A stretch of DNA of 64,000 nucleotides from Symbiodinium natans (Eukaryota; Sar; Dinophyceae; Suessiales; Symbiodiniaceae). Positions 1-12,752 of this stretch are shown one piece after another. A program made the translations under genes and the position numbers. Position 1 is the stretch's first letter; the number at the start of each line of letters is the position of its first letter. Under the pieces are notes generated by a model. That model had not been told where the DNA came from and did not search any database. It saw nothing but the letters and a program-made list of their open reading frames with translations. The stretch spans positions 191,907-255,906 of the forward strand of contig CAJNDS010002762.1 of assembly GCA_905221605.1 (NCBI GenBank), read 5' to 3'.

Positions 1-1016
1 AACATGTGAATATCCCCACAAGCCTGAACCCGAAGGCGTTGACAAAAAGAGGCGTTTGCAGGCTTCGAAGCCAGGCTTCGTCCATGTTGCACGAGCTGTC
101 TAGCTGAAGGGACCCTGGGGTTTAGGGTTTAGGGTTTAGAGGGGCGCTCAGATGTCCTTGAGATCTGATTGCGCAGTTCCGGTTTCTGAGTCCCAAAAAT
201 TCAGACATCCTTCTCTTTGCCGAGATTTGCGACGAGGCTTGGCATGAGCGCAGGCCTCCACCTCCTCTGCGTGCCGAATGCAGTCCTGCAGAGTCAGGGC
301 CGAGAGCTTAGGGCCGTGGGGATACTACTATTTGCTTTAACCCCCCCCAGAAAAAAAAAAAGATCCCTATGTTACTCTGATAAGAGAGAACATTTTCATT
401 TTTTGGGTGGTTCGTAAGCAATTCGTAGGATAGGTTGGTTGTGTTGGTGCTCGAGTTCAGGAATAGACAGGTGCTCATACGATGAAGTGTTCGGAACTTT
501 CTGGCTTGTTTCCGAACGATTCTTTGCAGGCGTTCTCACTTTAACGTTTACAGGTTTTACGCGCCTTGGCCCGAGGTTTCCAGAAGTTTCTGCGTCTAAA
601 CCTCTAAGGATCTTCGGGGGTTGAGGCGTGTCGAGGCACTTGGTCTGCTATGAGCATGTTTTGAGCATTCTCAGCATCGCAACCTTCGCTCTCCTAGAAG
701 CTGCATACGGTCCCGCCGTCGAGAGAAGGGAATTTCAAGCTCCATCCGACAACTTAAGCTCCTCTCCCTGGTCAAGCCTCGAAGGCAAGATTATGAATGC
801 TTCGTATTCCCAGGGAAATTGAAATTGGGAGCCCTTGAAGCCATGCAGATGGTCTTCGTGATGGACACTCGGCAGTAAATTCGGGGGTCTGGAAACTCTG
901 CGCTTCTTGCAATTGTTTTTACACTTCCTCTCACCATGGATCCTCTTGGTGCTAGACTTTGCCGTTGGAAGTTCACAACTCCAAGCTACTCGAAGCTCAA
1001 CCCACAACTTGTGATT

Positions 1017-1111
1017 CTATACTGCCCTTAGAACCTTAAAAAAAATAGAAATCTTGAATATCCTCTTGGGTTTTATAAAAACAAAAATAGAAAAAACCAA
1101 GGGGGATATAG
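1017..1111. mobile_element. TATACTGCCCTTAGAACC element, copy 1
   Basis: Shares CCCTTAGAACCTTAA, AATATCCT-TTGGGTTT and AAGGGGG-TAT blocks in the same order with 31534-31622. Ends are imperfect inverted repeats. Confidence 0.5.
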
Positions 1112-3547
1112 CATTGTACATTGAATGAAGTGCTACAGTGCTCTTTTAGGCTGCTGCCGGGTTCTTGGCTTCTTGGCTTCTTCCCCCCCCCCCCCCTCCC
1201 CCCGGAAATCCTCGTAGAGAGGATGGTTGGACATCTTGCCAGACGGGCCCTCCGCTTCGGGCATGTCCTCCGCACCCGCGGCCAGCATCAAGAAATCTAC
1301 ATTTCAGGGCAAATCTGCTCGGAACCCAGCACTGCACGTGTGCGCGAGCTCCCTCGATGGAGTTTTCCGTTCGCCCTGAACCACAAATGCCTGTCACAGC
1401 CCCTGTTCGGGGTGTGGGGGGACCAAGCGCAGAAGTGCCACTGAACCCAACTTGTTCTACATCCAAGCTGCAGCTCGAGGCGATACCATCTCAAGCCCCA
1501 AGCCAATTGGCATCCCCACACCCCACACCCCAACCCCAAAACTCCGCCCCCCCCATGTCAGGCTGTGTGTTCAGGGCTGCTGAGATCCACAAACCCAAAA
1601 AAGCCAGGCCTCGAGTTCGCCAATGTCCTCCTCATCCATGTCGGGTTCCTCCTCCTGACGCGTATAAGGCTTCCAGGGGCAACGAGACCCTAAAGTCCGA
1701 CATGCCAGGATCAACTTTCATGAGAAAGTACCTGACCACACTGAGCCCTGAACTTTTGAATTATGAAGCCCTAAAGCCTCAGATCCCGCACTCACCCACT
1801 GAGGGTGGAGGCTGTGCTACAAAGCAACAACTGCAACTTGGTAGCACAGTAACCATATTGCAATAAGGGCACCCATTTTTCAGTTGGTTGCTTTGCAAGG
1901 GAACCTTGCACCAAAACAAGGGAATAGGGTACCACCAAGGCAACGCGAACAAAGCCCAAGTAGAGCTGCTGCAGTACTTGGCGGGACGCCGGGGGGGTCC
2001 GGGCCACATGGGTCTTGTGCTTGGGCTTTTGCCAGTCGGGCAACTCTTGCCCCCTGCCATGCCCAGAGAACGCGAGAATTCTGTCAATCCCCGTGTTTCT
2101 TGCTGTTGGTTAGAAGGGAATGAGGTATTGAGGTACCCTATAGAATCCCTTAAAGGGCACATATACCCGAATTCCCTCACTCCCTACGTGAAAGTGTTTC
2201 CGGGCAGGTCCTCGCCAAAGTCTTCCATGCTCTCACCGGACTCTTCGAGCTCCTCCATGGGCTCCTTTCCCACTTTGCAAGGAATTTCAGTAAAGGGGGC
2301 TAAAAAGTATGAAATAGTAGTGTTTTATAAGACACTTCGAAATAGTTTTCGAATAGTAGGAAAATAGCAGCAAAATTTCAAAAATAAGAAGATAGTGTAC
2401 AGAGGGCCTTAGACGTAGCGTATTAAAAAGGCCTGAGGCAGGATAACTTGTGGCAGTGCAAGCTCTGCTAGATTGCTGAGTTGGGCGTTTTGTTCTTTGT
2501 TTTGGGGGGGGGGGGGGCATTAGCATCTCTTGGTGCCTTCTCTCGCGACTCCTTCGGGCTGCCAGTAGATCCTTCCCACCTCCAATCAGCCGTTTCATTC
2601 ATCTGATTTATCTGTGGAGCAACTAGCAACTAGAGACTTGGGCACCCGTGAACCCACGGCCTTCGGGTGCCCAAGGCTTCAACATGTCTGAACCCTCCCC
2701 CCCCAAAAAAAAACAACTGTAAAGTTTCATGCCCTTTGTCCTACGCCTCTACTCTTTCTTGGGCCGCTTTACAGCTGTATACTCCATAATGTCCATGAGG
2801 CTCAACCTGTTGTCATGTAGTCGGTGCCTCTGTCCATAGCAGTAAAAGTCAAAATAGTAAATGCCCATCTGGACCTTAAAAATCAAACATGGCTCTCCAT
2901 CTACGAAACATGTCACAGTGACACAAGACCAGCTGTGCAACACAATCCTCCTCCTCCTCGGCCAGGACCTGATAGGAGGCGTCGGGAGTGGAAATAGCTG
3001 GGGTTTGTTAGGCTTTTGGCGGCTCAGGGCTGTTCTGGCTGCTGCAGCCTGGGACATCCTGGCACCCTAACGTAGCTTGAAATGAGCACTAGGCCTTGTA
3101 ACTTGTATGTCAAAAAACTCAATTTCTGGCTTGGAGCCTCGACAGCCTTGACCACCTGGAGGCCTCTTTCCTATCGGTCAGCTGCGCGTGCAAGTTGGCA
3201 TGCAAGATGAGCTCATTCTGGCGCAGCTGTCCGCAACACCGGCAGCTCCATCTAGACATCGGGCGATTTGGGTTCAGGTACGATTGGCGCGACAGCAGCA
3301 ACTGATAGTGGATTTTATGCCCAGACACCACCGCCTGCCAGACAAACCGCCACCAAACGCAGCACATCCAACCCAAAAGCATGCTAGAAGGGCAGCCGGG
3401 TAGAAAACTTGAATCCTGAGAAAGACCCTACAAAAGCCCAAAGCCTCACAAACCAAGTGGGTCGATGTTCTGGGAGCCGGGCTGCGGTCGAGGTAAGCGA
3501 CAGGACCAGGCCCAGCAGCCTCTCTTTGGACGCAGGAGTCTGACACT

Positions 3548-3940
3548 TTGGGATGTTCCCCCTGATACTAACAGTCCTTGCTAGGGATGATAATAGAGGG
3601 TACGGATGTTCCCCCTTATACTAACAGTCCTTAATAGGTATGATAATAGAGGGTACTATAAACTGGTACTTCTTGTGGGATTTTTGCTGTTTGGTGAGAA
3701 CTTTGGGGGCTTCATGTGCCAGGGAATTGGGGGTGGATTGGAGCTTACTGAGCTTCGGCAACATGGGCCGGGGGTTCCGCGTGCGGGGGAACTGGCTTCA
3801 TGGGCCAGCTTCCGAACGCACAGCCAACCCTACAGTACATCCTCAAAGGCAAATGTATTCTAAGGAAACATCATCACAACTATAGTACCCCCGATTATAA
3901 GGCTTGTTAGGGACTGTTGCTAAAAGGGGGAACATCCCAA
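3548..3940. mobile_element. GGGATGTTCCCC element, long copy with doubled left end
   Basis: The left end occurs twice in tandem (from 3548 and from 3604); the inverted right end GGGGGAACATCCCAA is at 3926-3940. About 390 bp; no flanking duplication found. Confidence 0.6.
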
Positions 3941-5648
3941 CATCAACCTGTTGTGGATTCTAGTTCTGATTCAAGCCTACGACTAGAGTGCAAATAAAAG
4001 CCACCATGGGAGCCAACAAAAAAGCAGAATCATATGAAATCCAAGTCCCACAAAGCCTACCAAGCCCTGATCCTAAACCCTAAACCCTAAACCCTAAACC
4101 CTCAAACTCCAACTTCGAGCCGGGGGCAGCAGGTATTTTCGCATCGTCGCAGCTTCTGGGCGCGCGCCAAGCTGCGCAAGGAGTGGCCCTAAACCCGAGA
4201 TGATCAAGATGTGCTTAAACTGTCGAGGTGACGCTCTGTAAACCTTGAGTTTAGAGATAAAAAAACGTACCGAATGCGTAATGGGACCGGTGGTGTCTGT
4301 TCCCGAGTCATGGCAAGTGAGCGGCAGACGACAATAAACCAAAATCTGCAGCGCAAACACTTCAACCCGCGCAGAATAGGATTCAGGAATCAGGAGGTTT
4401 GTGACTTTTCGAAGTTCAAGGCGAGTTGGCCGGTCCTCCAATTGCAGACATACTACGGCGCGGGCGCACCAATGAGCTTGGGGGATGCTTCATGTGGGGT
4501 TTAGGATGCATTCGGGCTTTTGGGTTTGCAGTTGCCCTGCCCCTTGCCCTGTACCTTGGAACGGACTGCTCATGCGCACTACGAGGCACTAAGGAAATCC
4601 CATCAAGTCCGGATATGTTTGGTGCCTGCAAAGGTGCAATGCTGGGGCATACTGCGACACTTGTAATCACTTGTACGACACGCCCTTTCTCACCTTGTTC
4701 ATTTTACGGAGAATGCTTCGCCCTCCCGATCGAAACCTTTGCATGACACAAGTCTTTCACTAAGATCCGTATGAACATGCTCATGAATACTCTCGTGCAA
4801 ATCCCATCATCTAAAAAACTCTTTGAAACTAACAACTAATACACGCCACGTAAACGTGCATCTGTGTGTGTTTTAGTTGTTCGCGTTTCTGTGCCACGTA
4901 TCCACATTCACAGCCAAAACCTACAAACAGCTTTTTGCCTTCCCCCAAATCTGAAGCCTGCTGCCCGAAGAGTGGGCGATTGCGTAAGTAGGCACTCCCA
5001 CACTCTGTTCAGCAAGGCAGCAGATCCTTTTCTTTATCGTTGCGCGGAAACCGTGCACTAAAGAACGCCAAGCTCCAGAATGCTTTCCAGCCAAGACACT
5101 TGATTTTGCATGGTCTGATCTCTCACGAGGAAAGAAGAGAGAGCAGAGGAAAGGAGGGTCCAGTAGACTAAGGTTCTAATCGAACTTATGGGCTGCAAAA
5201 GCCCACGGTTGGCAAGTTATTGCTGTGTTTGAGCTCTTGAGCTCGGATGTGTACACGAAGCTCCTACCGGGGCTCCGACTGGTGCTTGCGCAAGGAAGAT
5301 CTTGGATGCATCGGAGCAAGTCAGCTAAGAGGGTTTCGATTCGACCCCGCTCAGACCGCCCAATCCCTCAAACAACCTAAGCCTCAAACCCCTACGCCTT
5401 AAACCTTACACCCTTCAGCCACCCTGACTCGGAACGCGGAAGCGTATCAAACTGTTTCGCCCCTTCTGTCTTCATAACATGGTGCTGACCCTAAACCTAC
5501 CTGTACCACACCAATATAAGAGTCGCAGGTTTCTCGCTCGTTATCAGAAACCCAGAGGCTCGGACGTCCCTTCAGGGATGTCACGGGGTTCTCGCAGGCC
5601 AAACCACGTGCCTTGCTTCTCCATGGACTGAAGGTTTTAAGAGTTTGG

Positions 5649-5765
5649 AATGGGATGTTCCCCATTCTACAAACAGTCCTTAATATGGAGTGTGTATAAC
5701 CCCCTAATCATTATAATCCCTATCAAGGACTGTTAGTACTGTTAGTATAAGGGGGAACCTCCCAA
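5649..5765. mobile_element. GGGATGTTCCCC inverted-repeat element, copy with 7-bp duplication
   Basis: About 117 bp. Inverted ends TGGGATGTTCCCC / GGGGGAACCTCCCA, with inner ends ACAGTCCTTAATA / TCAAGGACTGTTAGTA. AGTTTGG flanks both sides (5642-5648, 5766-5772). MITE-like. Confidence 0.8.
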
Positions 5766-6206
5766 AGTTTGGGATTGAAGAGTGCCGGGGGTTTCGGGAT
5801 GCTTTCAGCATGCGAAGCTCTCGTAGGTGGGCTGCCACGAACCCTTGCGCCGAGATGATGGGAGTTCTGGGACCTCCAGCAACCAGACCCGAAGAAGATG
5901 TGCTTCTGCAAAATCTTACACCTCAACCCCGAACCACAAATCCTGCCCACCGCCGAACACCTACAATCCTTGATCGGATGTTGTACACAGATACCTGATC
6001 GAAGAGGCAAGGAATCTTTCGACTGTTTCAAAGACCCAAAGAAGAAGGGTGGGGGGGGATAAGAAAACCTCAAATCAAAAAACTGCAAACCCAAAGCCGG
6101 GAAATCGGTTGCTCCAACATGCAAGTCGCTCAGCCGGCAATCATCTTGCTTTGGTCCATGACGAACTCTGTGATTGCCTTAGCTTCCAGGCTTCTAGGCT
6201 CAAGAT

Positions 6207-6462
6207 GCTCAACCCACACACACAGACAGAGAGACAAAGAGGCACACACACACACACACAGAGACACAAACACACACAGACACACGAACACAGAGACACA
6301 CACACACGTCACAGACACAGACAGACACGGAGACAGACACACAGACAGACACACACACACACACACAAACACAGTCAGAGACAGAGGCACACACACACAG
6401 AGGTACACACACACACACACACACCCACCCCCACACGCACCCGCACCCGCACGCACTCGCAC

Positions 6463-6495
<33 letters not shown>

Positions 6496-6825
6496 CACAC
6501 ACACACACACACATACACACACATATACACACACAACACACATACACACATTCACAAATACACACATACACACATACAGACATACATACATACATACATA
6601 CACAAAGAAGCAGACACAGGTCACAGACACAGACACAGGCAGACTGAAACAGAGACACACACACACAGACGATGGTCACAGACACAGACAGACACAGAAG
6701 AGAGAGACACACACGCACACAGAGACACCATACATAAAGACGGACACAGACACACAGGTCACGGTCAGACAGAGACAGAGATGCACACACGCATGCGCAC
6801 GCGCACACGCACGGGCACACGCTAA
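6207..6825. repeat. CA/CAGA microsatellite tract
   Basis: About 620 bp of CACA, CAGA, CATA and CACG runs. Overlapping long frames rich in His/Thr or Cys/Val are artefacts of the repeat. Confidence 0.97.
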
Positions 6826-8587
6826 AAAAAGAACGAACGTGCGTGCGTTCTTGCTTCCAATCGACACTTCATCCCCCTGTCATGCCTGAGCAAGATGGAG
6901 TTTAGGGAGGGGTGCTTAGTAGGCTACCCAACGCTCATGGGTCATGCGCGTGCAGTAATGAGTTGCATGATCATGACGCTGGCTTAATTAAGATTTCTGT
7001 GCTGAAGCTGAGCTGCAGCCACGGATGGGTAATCGAAAATCAGGGTCGGCGGCAGCTTGATGCCGGGCCTGAGGCTTTCAACACTTCCCCGTGCAAGGGC
7101 AGCACACACCGCTAAACCCTCAACCCTAGGGTTTAGGGTTAAGGGTTTACTCTAAACCCTAAACCCTAAGCCTCCTACAAAGGAAGCCTACCGCTTGGCC
7201 GATGGCAGATTCGAGAACAGCAAACTTCATCGTATGGATAGTTGCGAGGAAGTGAGCATGGCACCACTGAGAAGCTCCAAAGCTTTAGACCCCGATGTTG
7301 AGAAGTCTGATCCGTTGCCAGGCACTTCCCAAAAACTACCGTCTCGTTATAGAACTCGGGTTTGGGGAGCTTGAAATTGAAGAGTTTCAGGGCCCTGGGC
7401 GTGTCGAAGAACAACTGCACGCTGCACCGCAGAATCTCGTTCCAAGTCAGATCAAGCCGTCGGACCGAATAAACGAACCAGAGTGCCGCAGGGCTGACGG
7501 GTTTCAGCTTCCTTTCACCACATCTCAGCCCGCAGGGTCTTGGATCTCGGCAAACCCATCTACAGCTAGACCCAGAGGCCTGCGGGCACAAGCGGCAAGA
7601 AGGCGGCAAGTGTTCCGAACTAGCCCCCTTCCCGAAGTGGATTTCTGAGCCCATGAACAGTCAAAACCCATCCAGGGCTCCTGGCTCAACACGCTTTGCA
7701 CAAGCCTCTCTATCTCTGAGCCCCGAGCAAGTCCTTGGTTAGCTCATCCCGCAGAAGCACGGCTGTGTTCGAGGTGAGCCCGGCCTCCCAAGGGAACAAA
7801 AACCCCTCAAAGCTTCAAAAAGGCACACAATAAGAGCACTAAGACTTAAGAGCCGTCCAAACTGCGCGAAGCACGCTGCATAACTTGCATCCACCTGCTA
7901 CCGCCTAGAGGCCTCGTCCGCAAGCCTTACCACCCAACCCTCAACCCGCAAAAAAAGCTCAGGCTTGAAAATTGAACCTTGAAATACCTTATGAAAACCT
8001 GTTCAACACCAATGCTCCCAATGTGAACCTCCATGAGGGGCGTGTCGGCTTCAAACTCCTCGTCACCGCCCATGATTGCCGTCGCGATCTGAGAGGGATG
8101 TCGGGGGGTATGGGGGGAATGGGGAGAGTCGGGGGGGGGGGGGGGAATTCGGGTTGCCCTGTGTACAGGGTCCTGGAGGTGTCTGGAACTCTGGGCTGTA
8201 GGGTTTGGAGTGCCAAGGAAGTTCCGGCCTGACCTTCGGGCCTCCTGACGAGGAGCCTTGCTCTTAAAGCGCTTCAGGCTTCAGGGGTGTGCCAAGAGGA
8301 CCATGTATGCTCCCAGCTCGCCTGACGATTGGGCACAAGTCTTTACCCGCAGAGCGGGCAATGCGAGTTCTTGGGGAACCCTAGGCATGGTTTCCACGTG
8401 CTTCTCCAGGAACACCCTCCCGATCCCCTCTTCTTTTTTCTCACCCTTTGGGCCCATGATTATGTATCCCAAGAGCCTCTGAGCACTAGCAACCTTGGTC
8501 GCTTCGTGGTTCGGGATTGTTGCAGACTGAGGCGAACTTCAGGGTTCATTGTTCTAGAGAAGCCCCGGTTGACATCGAACTCTGGCG

Positions 8588-8782
8588 ATGCAGCGCGCCT
8601 GGCTGACCTTGCTCTTGATTGTCCCTGTGTCCATGCCTGCCTCGGGTGTGTCCAAGAGTACTGAAACCCCAACTTGTTGTGATGGCACTGGTGTCACATC
8701 CAGCTTCTGTTTTGGCTCAGTTGAGGGAGCACCTCTTCCGTTTATAACTCACCTCAAATGCCCAGGAATGTGCACACAGTAG
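8588..8782 (+). CDS. Small open frame with signal-peptide-like start
   Basis: ATG followed by QRAWLTLLLIVPVSMPASG, which looks like a cleavable signal, then a cysteine-containing tail; 64 codons. The opposite strand also reads smoothly, so this may be chance. Confidence 0.15.
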   Translation: MQRAWLTLLLIVPVSMPASGVSKSTETPTCCDGTGVTSSFCFGSVEGAPLPFITHLKCPGMCTQ

Positions 8783-10735
8783 GGTTAACATGGTCAAGCC
8801 CCAGATCATGGCAAATCCCAACTATACGTGAGGGCTTCCACACCATTTCAGCTGGAACCTGTCTTGAGTCGAAACCTTGCTGCTGGCAATAGGGTTCACT
8901 GATCAACCGGCCTTGAGCAACAAGGGGTTGCTCTCCCGCTCCAAAGGCGCCTGCGTCGAAGGAATATTCAAAGATTGAAAGCCCTGAGGCTCCATGCTTC
9001 TCCATTTTATTAGAAGGCCAAACATGAGCTCTCTTTCCTAACCCTGAAATCCACAAAGAAATCCGCAGACATCAACTGGGACCTGTGATCTTGGGGATTT
9101 TGCTCTGCTTGTACTTCCCTCGATTGCGAGACGCCTTCTCCACGGAGCCAGCCTTCGGCGCTTGCATCTCCATGCCTGGGGGGGGGGGGAAGAGGGGGGG
9201 GGAAGAGGGGGGATTCGTGACAAACATCCACAAACGCCAACAATCACCACCCCAAAGCTAAAACTCAAGCACCTTTGGTGCTCAGACGCTCAGAATTGAC
9301 AACAAGGACCTGCGGCTTTAACTGTAAGGGCGCTGCTAGGCATCATCTGTGGCATTGGTGGGGCTGCACCACCTCCACCCTGAAGCTGCTGCTGCTGATA
9401 GTACCTCGGTTGCTGCACGGTGAGGCCTTAAGGGCCCAAGCTTCGACTGGAGCCACCAGAAACAACTGCAAACAAAACGAGTAAAACCAACAAACGGCCT
9501 CCCCCATACCAGCACGTAGTCCCTCGCACACCCTTAGGAAACAAGAGAGATTACACGTCAGAGAAAATCATTCCTTGCCTGGCCTGTCAGCTTCTGGCCT
9601 GAGTCCAATCTCAGTACTACGGCAGACTAAGACCGTCCACTGAATGAGCAGCATAATCCCACACCCTCAAGCCTAGGATGAAGTCATCGAAAGTATCAGA
9701 GACCGAAGCCAGCAGCTACGATATTTTCCGCAAAGATTTAAGGTTCAGGGTTTAGGGCTTGGTGTTTGATGGTTTCGGGAAGGCATAAAACTTATAAGCT
9801 TGCGACGCACCATCGCACTCTCTGCTTAAAGAACTATGTCCTGACCGTTCTAACAACACCACACTCCGAACCAGCTCCCTAACCGCAAGCGCTCGTCCCC
9901 AAACCTAGATTCTCAGGTCAGCCGTGCCGCTGTAGGGCCCATTGCCTGATGGCTGATTGGCCACGAGGAAAATGCAAAAAGGAAGACTTGAAGCGAATCG
10001 AAGCTTTGTAACCTTGAGAGTGTGGCTCCAAGCCCTAGACGTAAGACCCTATGGCTAGGGGTTTGGGGCTTGGGGTAGAATGCAGCAACGTGGTGGTTCT
10101 GCGAATTTCACCACATACCGAGGCACCAGCGTGAGTCCGGGGTCCAAGTTGGTCTTGAGCGTAGGGCTTAGGATCTGGAGTCTACGCAGAAACGCGCCGC
10201 CGCATTCTTGGGGTGCACACTGCGAAAGATGTGTCTTTGGAGCACTCGGCTTGCCAAGTGACTGCTGCTGGAGGCGGAGCTTTTCCTGCAGCAAGCTCGG
10301 CACTAGGAGCAATCGATCCTGATGTCTTAGTTTCTTGCTCTATGGGGTCCCGGGGTCCCTTTCGACCTCCGGAGGCCAGGTGAAGTTGAGAGTGGGAAAT
10401 TCCTGAGGAGCAGAGCTGGTTCCCTTCTTCCATTCCTTGGCTTCATCAATGTCACACCCTGCAATTCCTCGTGCTGAGGCCACTTGGAGGTTTAAGACTT
10501 CGGTCTACTTTCACTTTCAGTCCAATCCCCGCATCTGAACCTGAGCCTGAGCAGCTTGAGCAACTTTATCTGCATCAAAATCCTGGAGCCGTCGTGTCGT
10601 AGAAAACCCAGCGCGCTCCTCTATCGCAGCAGTTCTCTTGGAATAAGCCCTGGTTACAAAACAAAGCCATTCCTCATCGTTAAGCCCACCAACCCAAACC
10701 CATCGAGCCCCCAAACTCAAACCCAAAAAGTCTCA

Positions 10736-10858
10736 CCCCAAACCACCCTAAACCCTATAAACCCTATAAACCCTATAAACCCTATAAACCCTATAAACCC
10801 TATAAACCCTAAACCCTAAACCCTAAGCCCTAAACCCCAAACCCCAAACCCTAAACCC
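10736..10858 (+). repeat. Telomere-like array with a (CCCTATAAA)n core
   Basis: About six 9-bp CCCTATAAA units (10753-10807), then CCCTAAA and CCCCAAA variants. Confidence 0.95.
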
Positions 10859-10860
10859 AG

Positions 10861-10929
10861 CGCCTGCCGCTTCCTCTGCTCCTCGGCTGCGATCTCGGCC
10901 CTGGTCGGAAGCCCCAGGGCCTGCCAGAG
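10861..10929 (-). CDS. Exon-like island between telomeric arrays
   Basis: Preceded on its strand by a pyrimidine-rich stretch and AACAAG; reads LWQALGLPTRAEIAAEEQRK then RQ, followed by GCGCTGGGTTTAGGG. Helical, charged, unrecognised. Confidence 0.4.
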
Positions 10930-11907
10930 CTTGTTAAGGGAAAGGAGGGACCCTTCTAAGGAACCTTGGGGGTTCTTTGGGGTTAGGGTTTAGGGTTTAG
11001 GGTGGTATCCCTTAAGCTTGTGAGTTTAAAGTTTATAGGGTTAGAGTTTAGGAAGAAGGGGTTTTTTGGGGGGAAAGTGGGATAGATGCAGAGAATTCAG
11101 AAGCAGCTTTATGCCTTGAGATGCCCGCAAGCCGATAGCTCCCATACGAAGGACCCATCTGCTTGGGTCAGAGCTCTGTATCGGAGATGGTGCGTTTCAC
11201 CTTCGTGGAAAGCCTTCGGTTTTAGTGGCAGCCGTGGTGCTTGAGTTCAACGCAGTCTTTCCAGGCACCTAAGCACTACTTTGTTTCAGAGCGCCTTAAG
11301 ACCGTTTGGTTGAAGATGCCTGCCGGGTTTGCTGCAGGCCGGACCTCCAGCATGCTTTCTTGACACGAGTTTCGCACAAGAACTGTCTTTTACTGCAGAG
11401 CTTCAGGGAGCCCCGGATGCAATTCACCCAGGAGTTCATGCGGCCTGGTGAGCAGCATCGAGGATGTCGAGGGCGCGATCTTGGCCTTGGCACGGCACTT
11501 CCCTCTGAATCTTGTACCTTCAATGCGTACCCTTAGCGGCCTTACAGCCCAACATGACCAGGCTCAAACTTGCTCATCAAGTTCTGCACCGTACAACCCA
11601 CATCTTAAGGTTTGCCTCTGCGCTAACACATCGAGGTTGCATTCCGAGGAATGTTGAGGGCTTTAGCAGGCTCAGGGATCTTCAAGCCTCTTCGATGGGA
11701 GTTTTATTGGCCTCGTGCTAGTAGGAGACGTAGTCCTAAAACCCTTACCTCCGAATGGTACAGCTACACCACGCTACACCGATCGCCAGAATCCCCAAGT
11801 CCCATTTTGGGTGCTGAGGTCAGCGCCATTGAAGTCTTCAATTTCTTTGAGGACCTTTGCAGCCTGAAGAAACCCCAGGGTTGCTCTTCACACCCAGCAA
11901 TACGCGA

Positions 11908-11978
11908 AAGCAAGCAAGCAAGCAAGCCAAGAGGCATACAAGCAGGCAAGAGAGCACTATACAGGCAAGCAAACAAGT
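11908..11978. repeat. (CAAG)n microsatellite
   Basis: CAAGCAAGCAAGCAAG, then decayed units. Confidence 0.85.
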
Positions 11979-12472
11979 AAGCGTTTGGTGTGTCGACCTC
12001 TTCGGCGTCTTCCTTTCCTTCCGCAGCACGACCCAGCCCGACCTTCACGGGAGATTGTTGTGGTCCATGAGGTCTGGGTAAGAACCAAAGTGTGCAGAAC
12101 TCAAGGTCCAGGGTTGTGGCTGGAAGTCATGAATGTATTCTAGAGATTAAGATCCGTGACCAGTTGCACGTCTCGCATCCTGAAAGGCGTAAAGGCGTAA
12201 AGCATACGACAACCCCAGCAGCACCCTGATAACGCCGTACCCCCCGGAAACATGGACGCTGCGAACATCTGTGCACTCAGTCAACACAAATCCTCAAGCC
12301 TGGTCCCTAAGGGGCCTCTCAAGCACCGTTTGATGCAAATCCCAATCGAGGTCCGAAGCCTCTGATCATCCCCATAAACCCACAAAAGTCAAGTTGAGCT
12401 CAATAGCTTGAAAGCCCATGAAAGCCCTAGATGCTTCGAAACCATACACACAAATACACACACACACATCCT

Positions 12473-12539
12473 ACACCCTAAACCCTAAACCCTAAACCCT
12501 CAACCCTAAACCCTGAACCCTATAAACCCTAAACCCTAC
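12473..12539 (+). repeat. Interstitial telomeric array
   Basis: CCCTAAA units with CCCTATAAA and CCCTGAA variants, after a short (AC)n run. Confidence 0.95.
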
Positions 12540-12578
12540 ATGACGCAGAGCGGTAGCCGCAGAGATCGGGGAATGGAC

Positions 12579-12623
12579 CTCGGCCTCCGCAAGCGCAAGC
12601 TGCGCCCGCGCGGCTTGCGCGGC
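12579..12623 (-). CDS. Exon-like island next to a telomeric array
   Basis: Acceptor CTTCCAG|G, GT after GAG. Reads AAQAARAQLALAEAE, coiled-coil-like. Family not recognised. Confidence 0.3.
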
Positions 12624-12697
12624 CTGGAAGCTTTACTCGTAGTCAGACTCGCAGAGAGACTCGTTGCAGCTTTGATGTAAGGGTGTTTACTTATATG

Positions 12698-12752
12698 TTA
12701 GAGAGAGTTAGAGAGAGTTAGAGAGAGTTAGAGTTAGAGAGAGTTAGATAGA
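12698..12752. repeat. (GAGAGAGTTA)n
   Basis: Four to five 10-bp units. Confidence 0.9.

Larger units (their letters stand above)
1..4070. other. No supported gene
   Basis: Holds one telomeric stretch (119), one TATACTGCCC element, the long GGGATGTTCCCC element and two homopolymers. The 233-codon plus frame at 1165-1866 is proline-rich from a C-run and has no recognisable domain. Confidence 0.6.
4102..10735. other. Mostly non-coding
   Basis: Apart from listed repeats and elements I see nothing convincing. The minus frame at 7175-7654 (159 codons) is near the length expected by chance in this much sequence. Confidence 0.5.

Noticed and set aside
1092-1118. Minus reading MYNAISPL, PPR-like
   Set aside because: It is the end of a repeat element.
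5330-5375. tRNA-like T-arm GGGTT-TCGATTC-GACCC
   Set aside because: No matching acceptor, D or anticodon arms upstream.
6049-6889. Long open frames at the CA/CAGA tract
   Set aside because: Same cause: low-complexity repeat.
10736-10858. Regular spaced repeats considered as CRISPR
   Set aside because: No unique spacers; these are telomere-type tandem repeats in a eukaryote.
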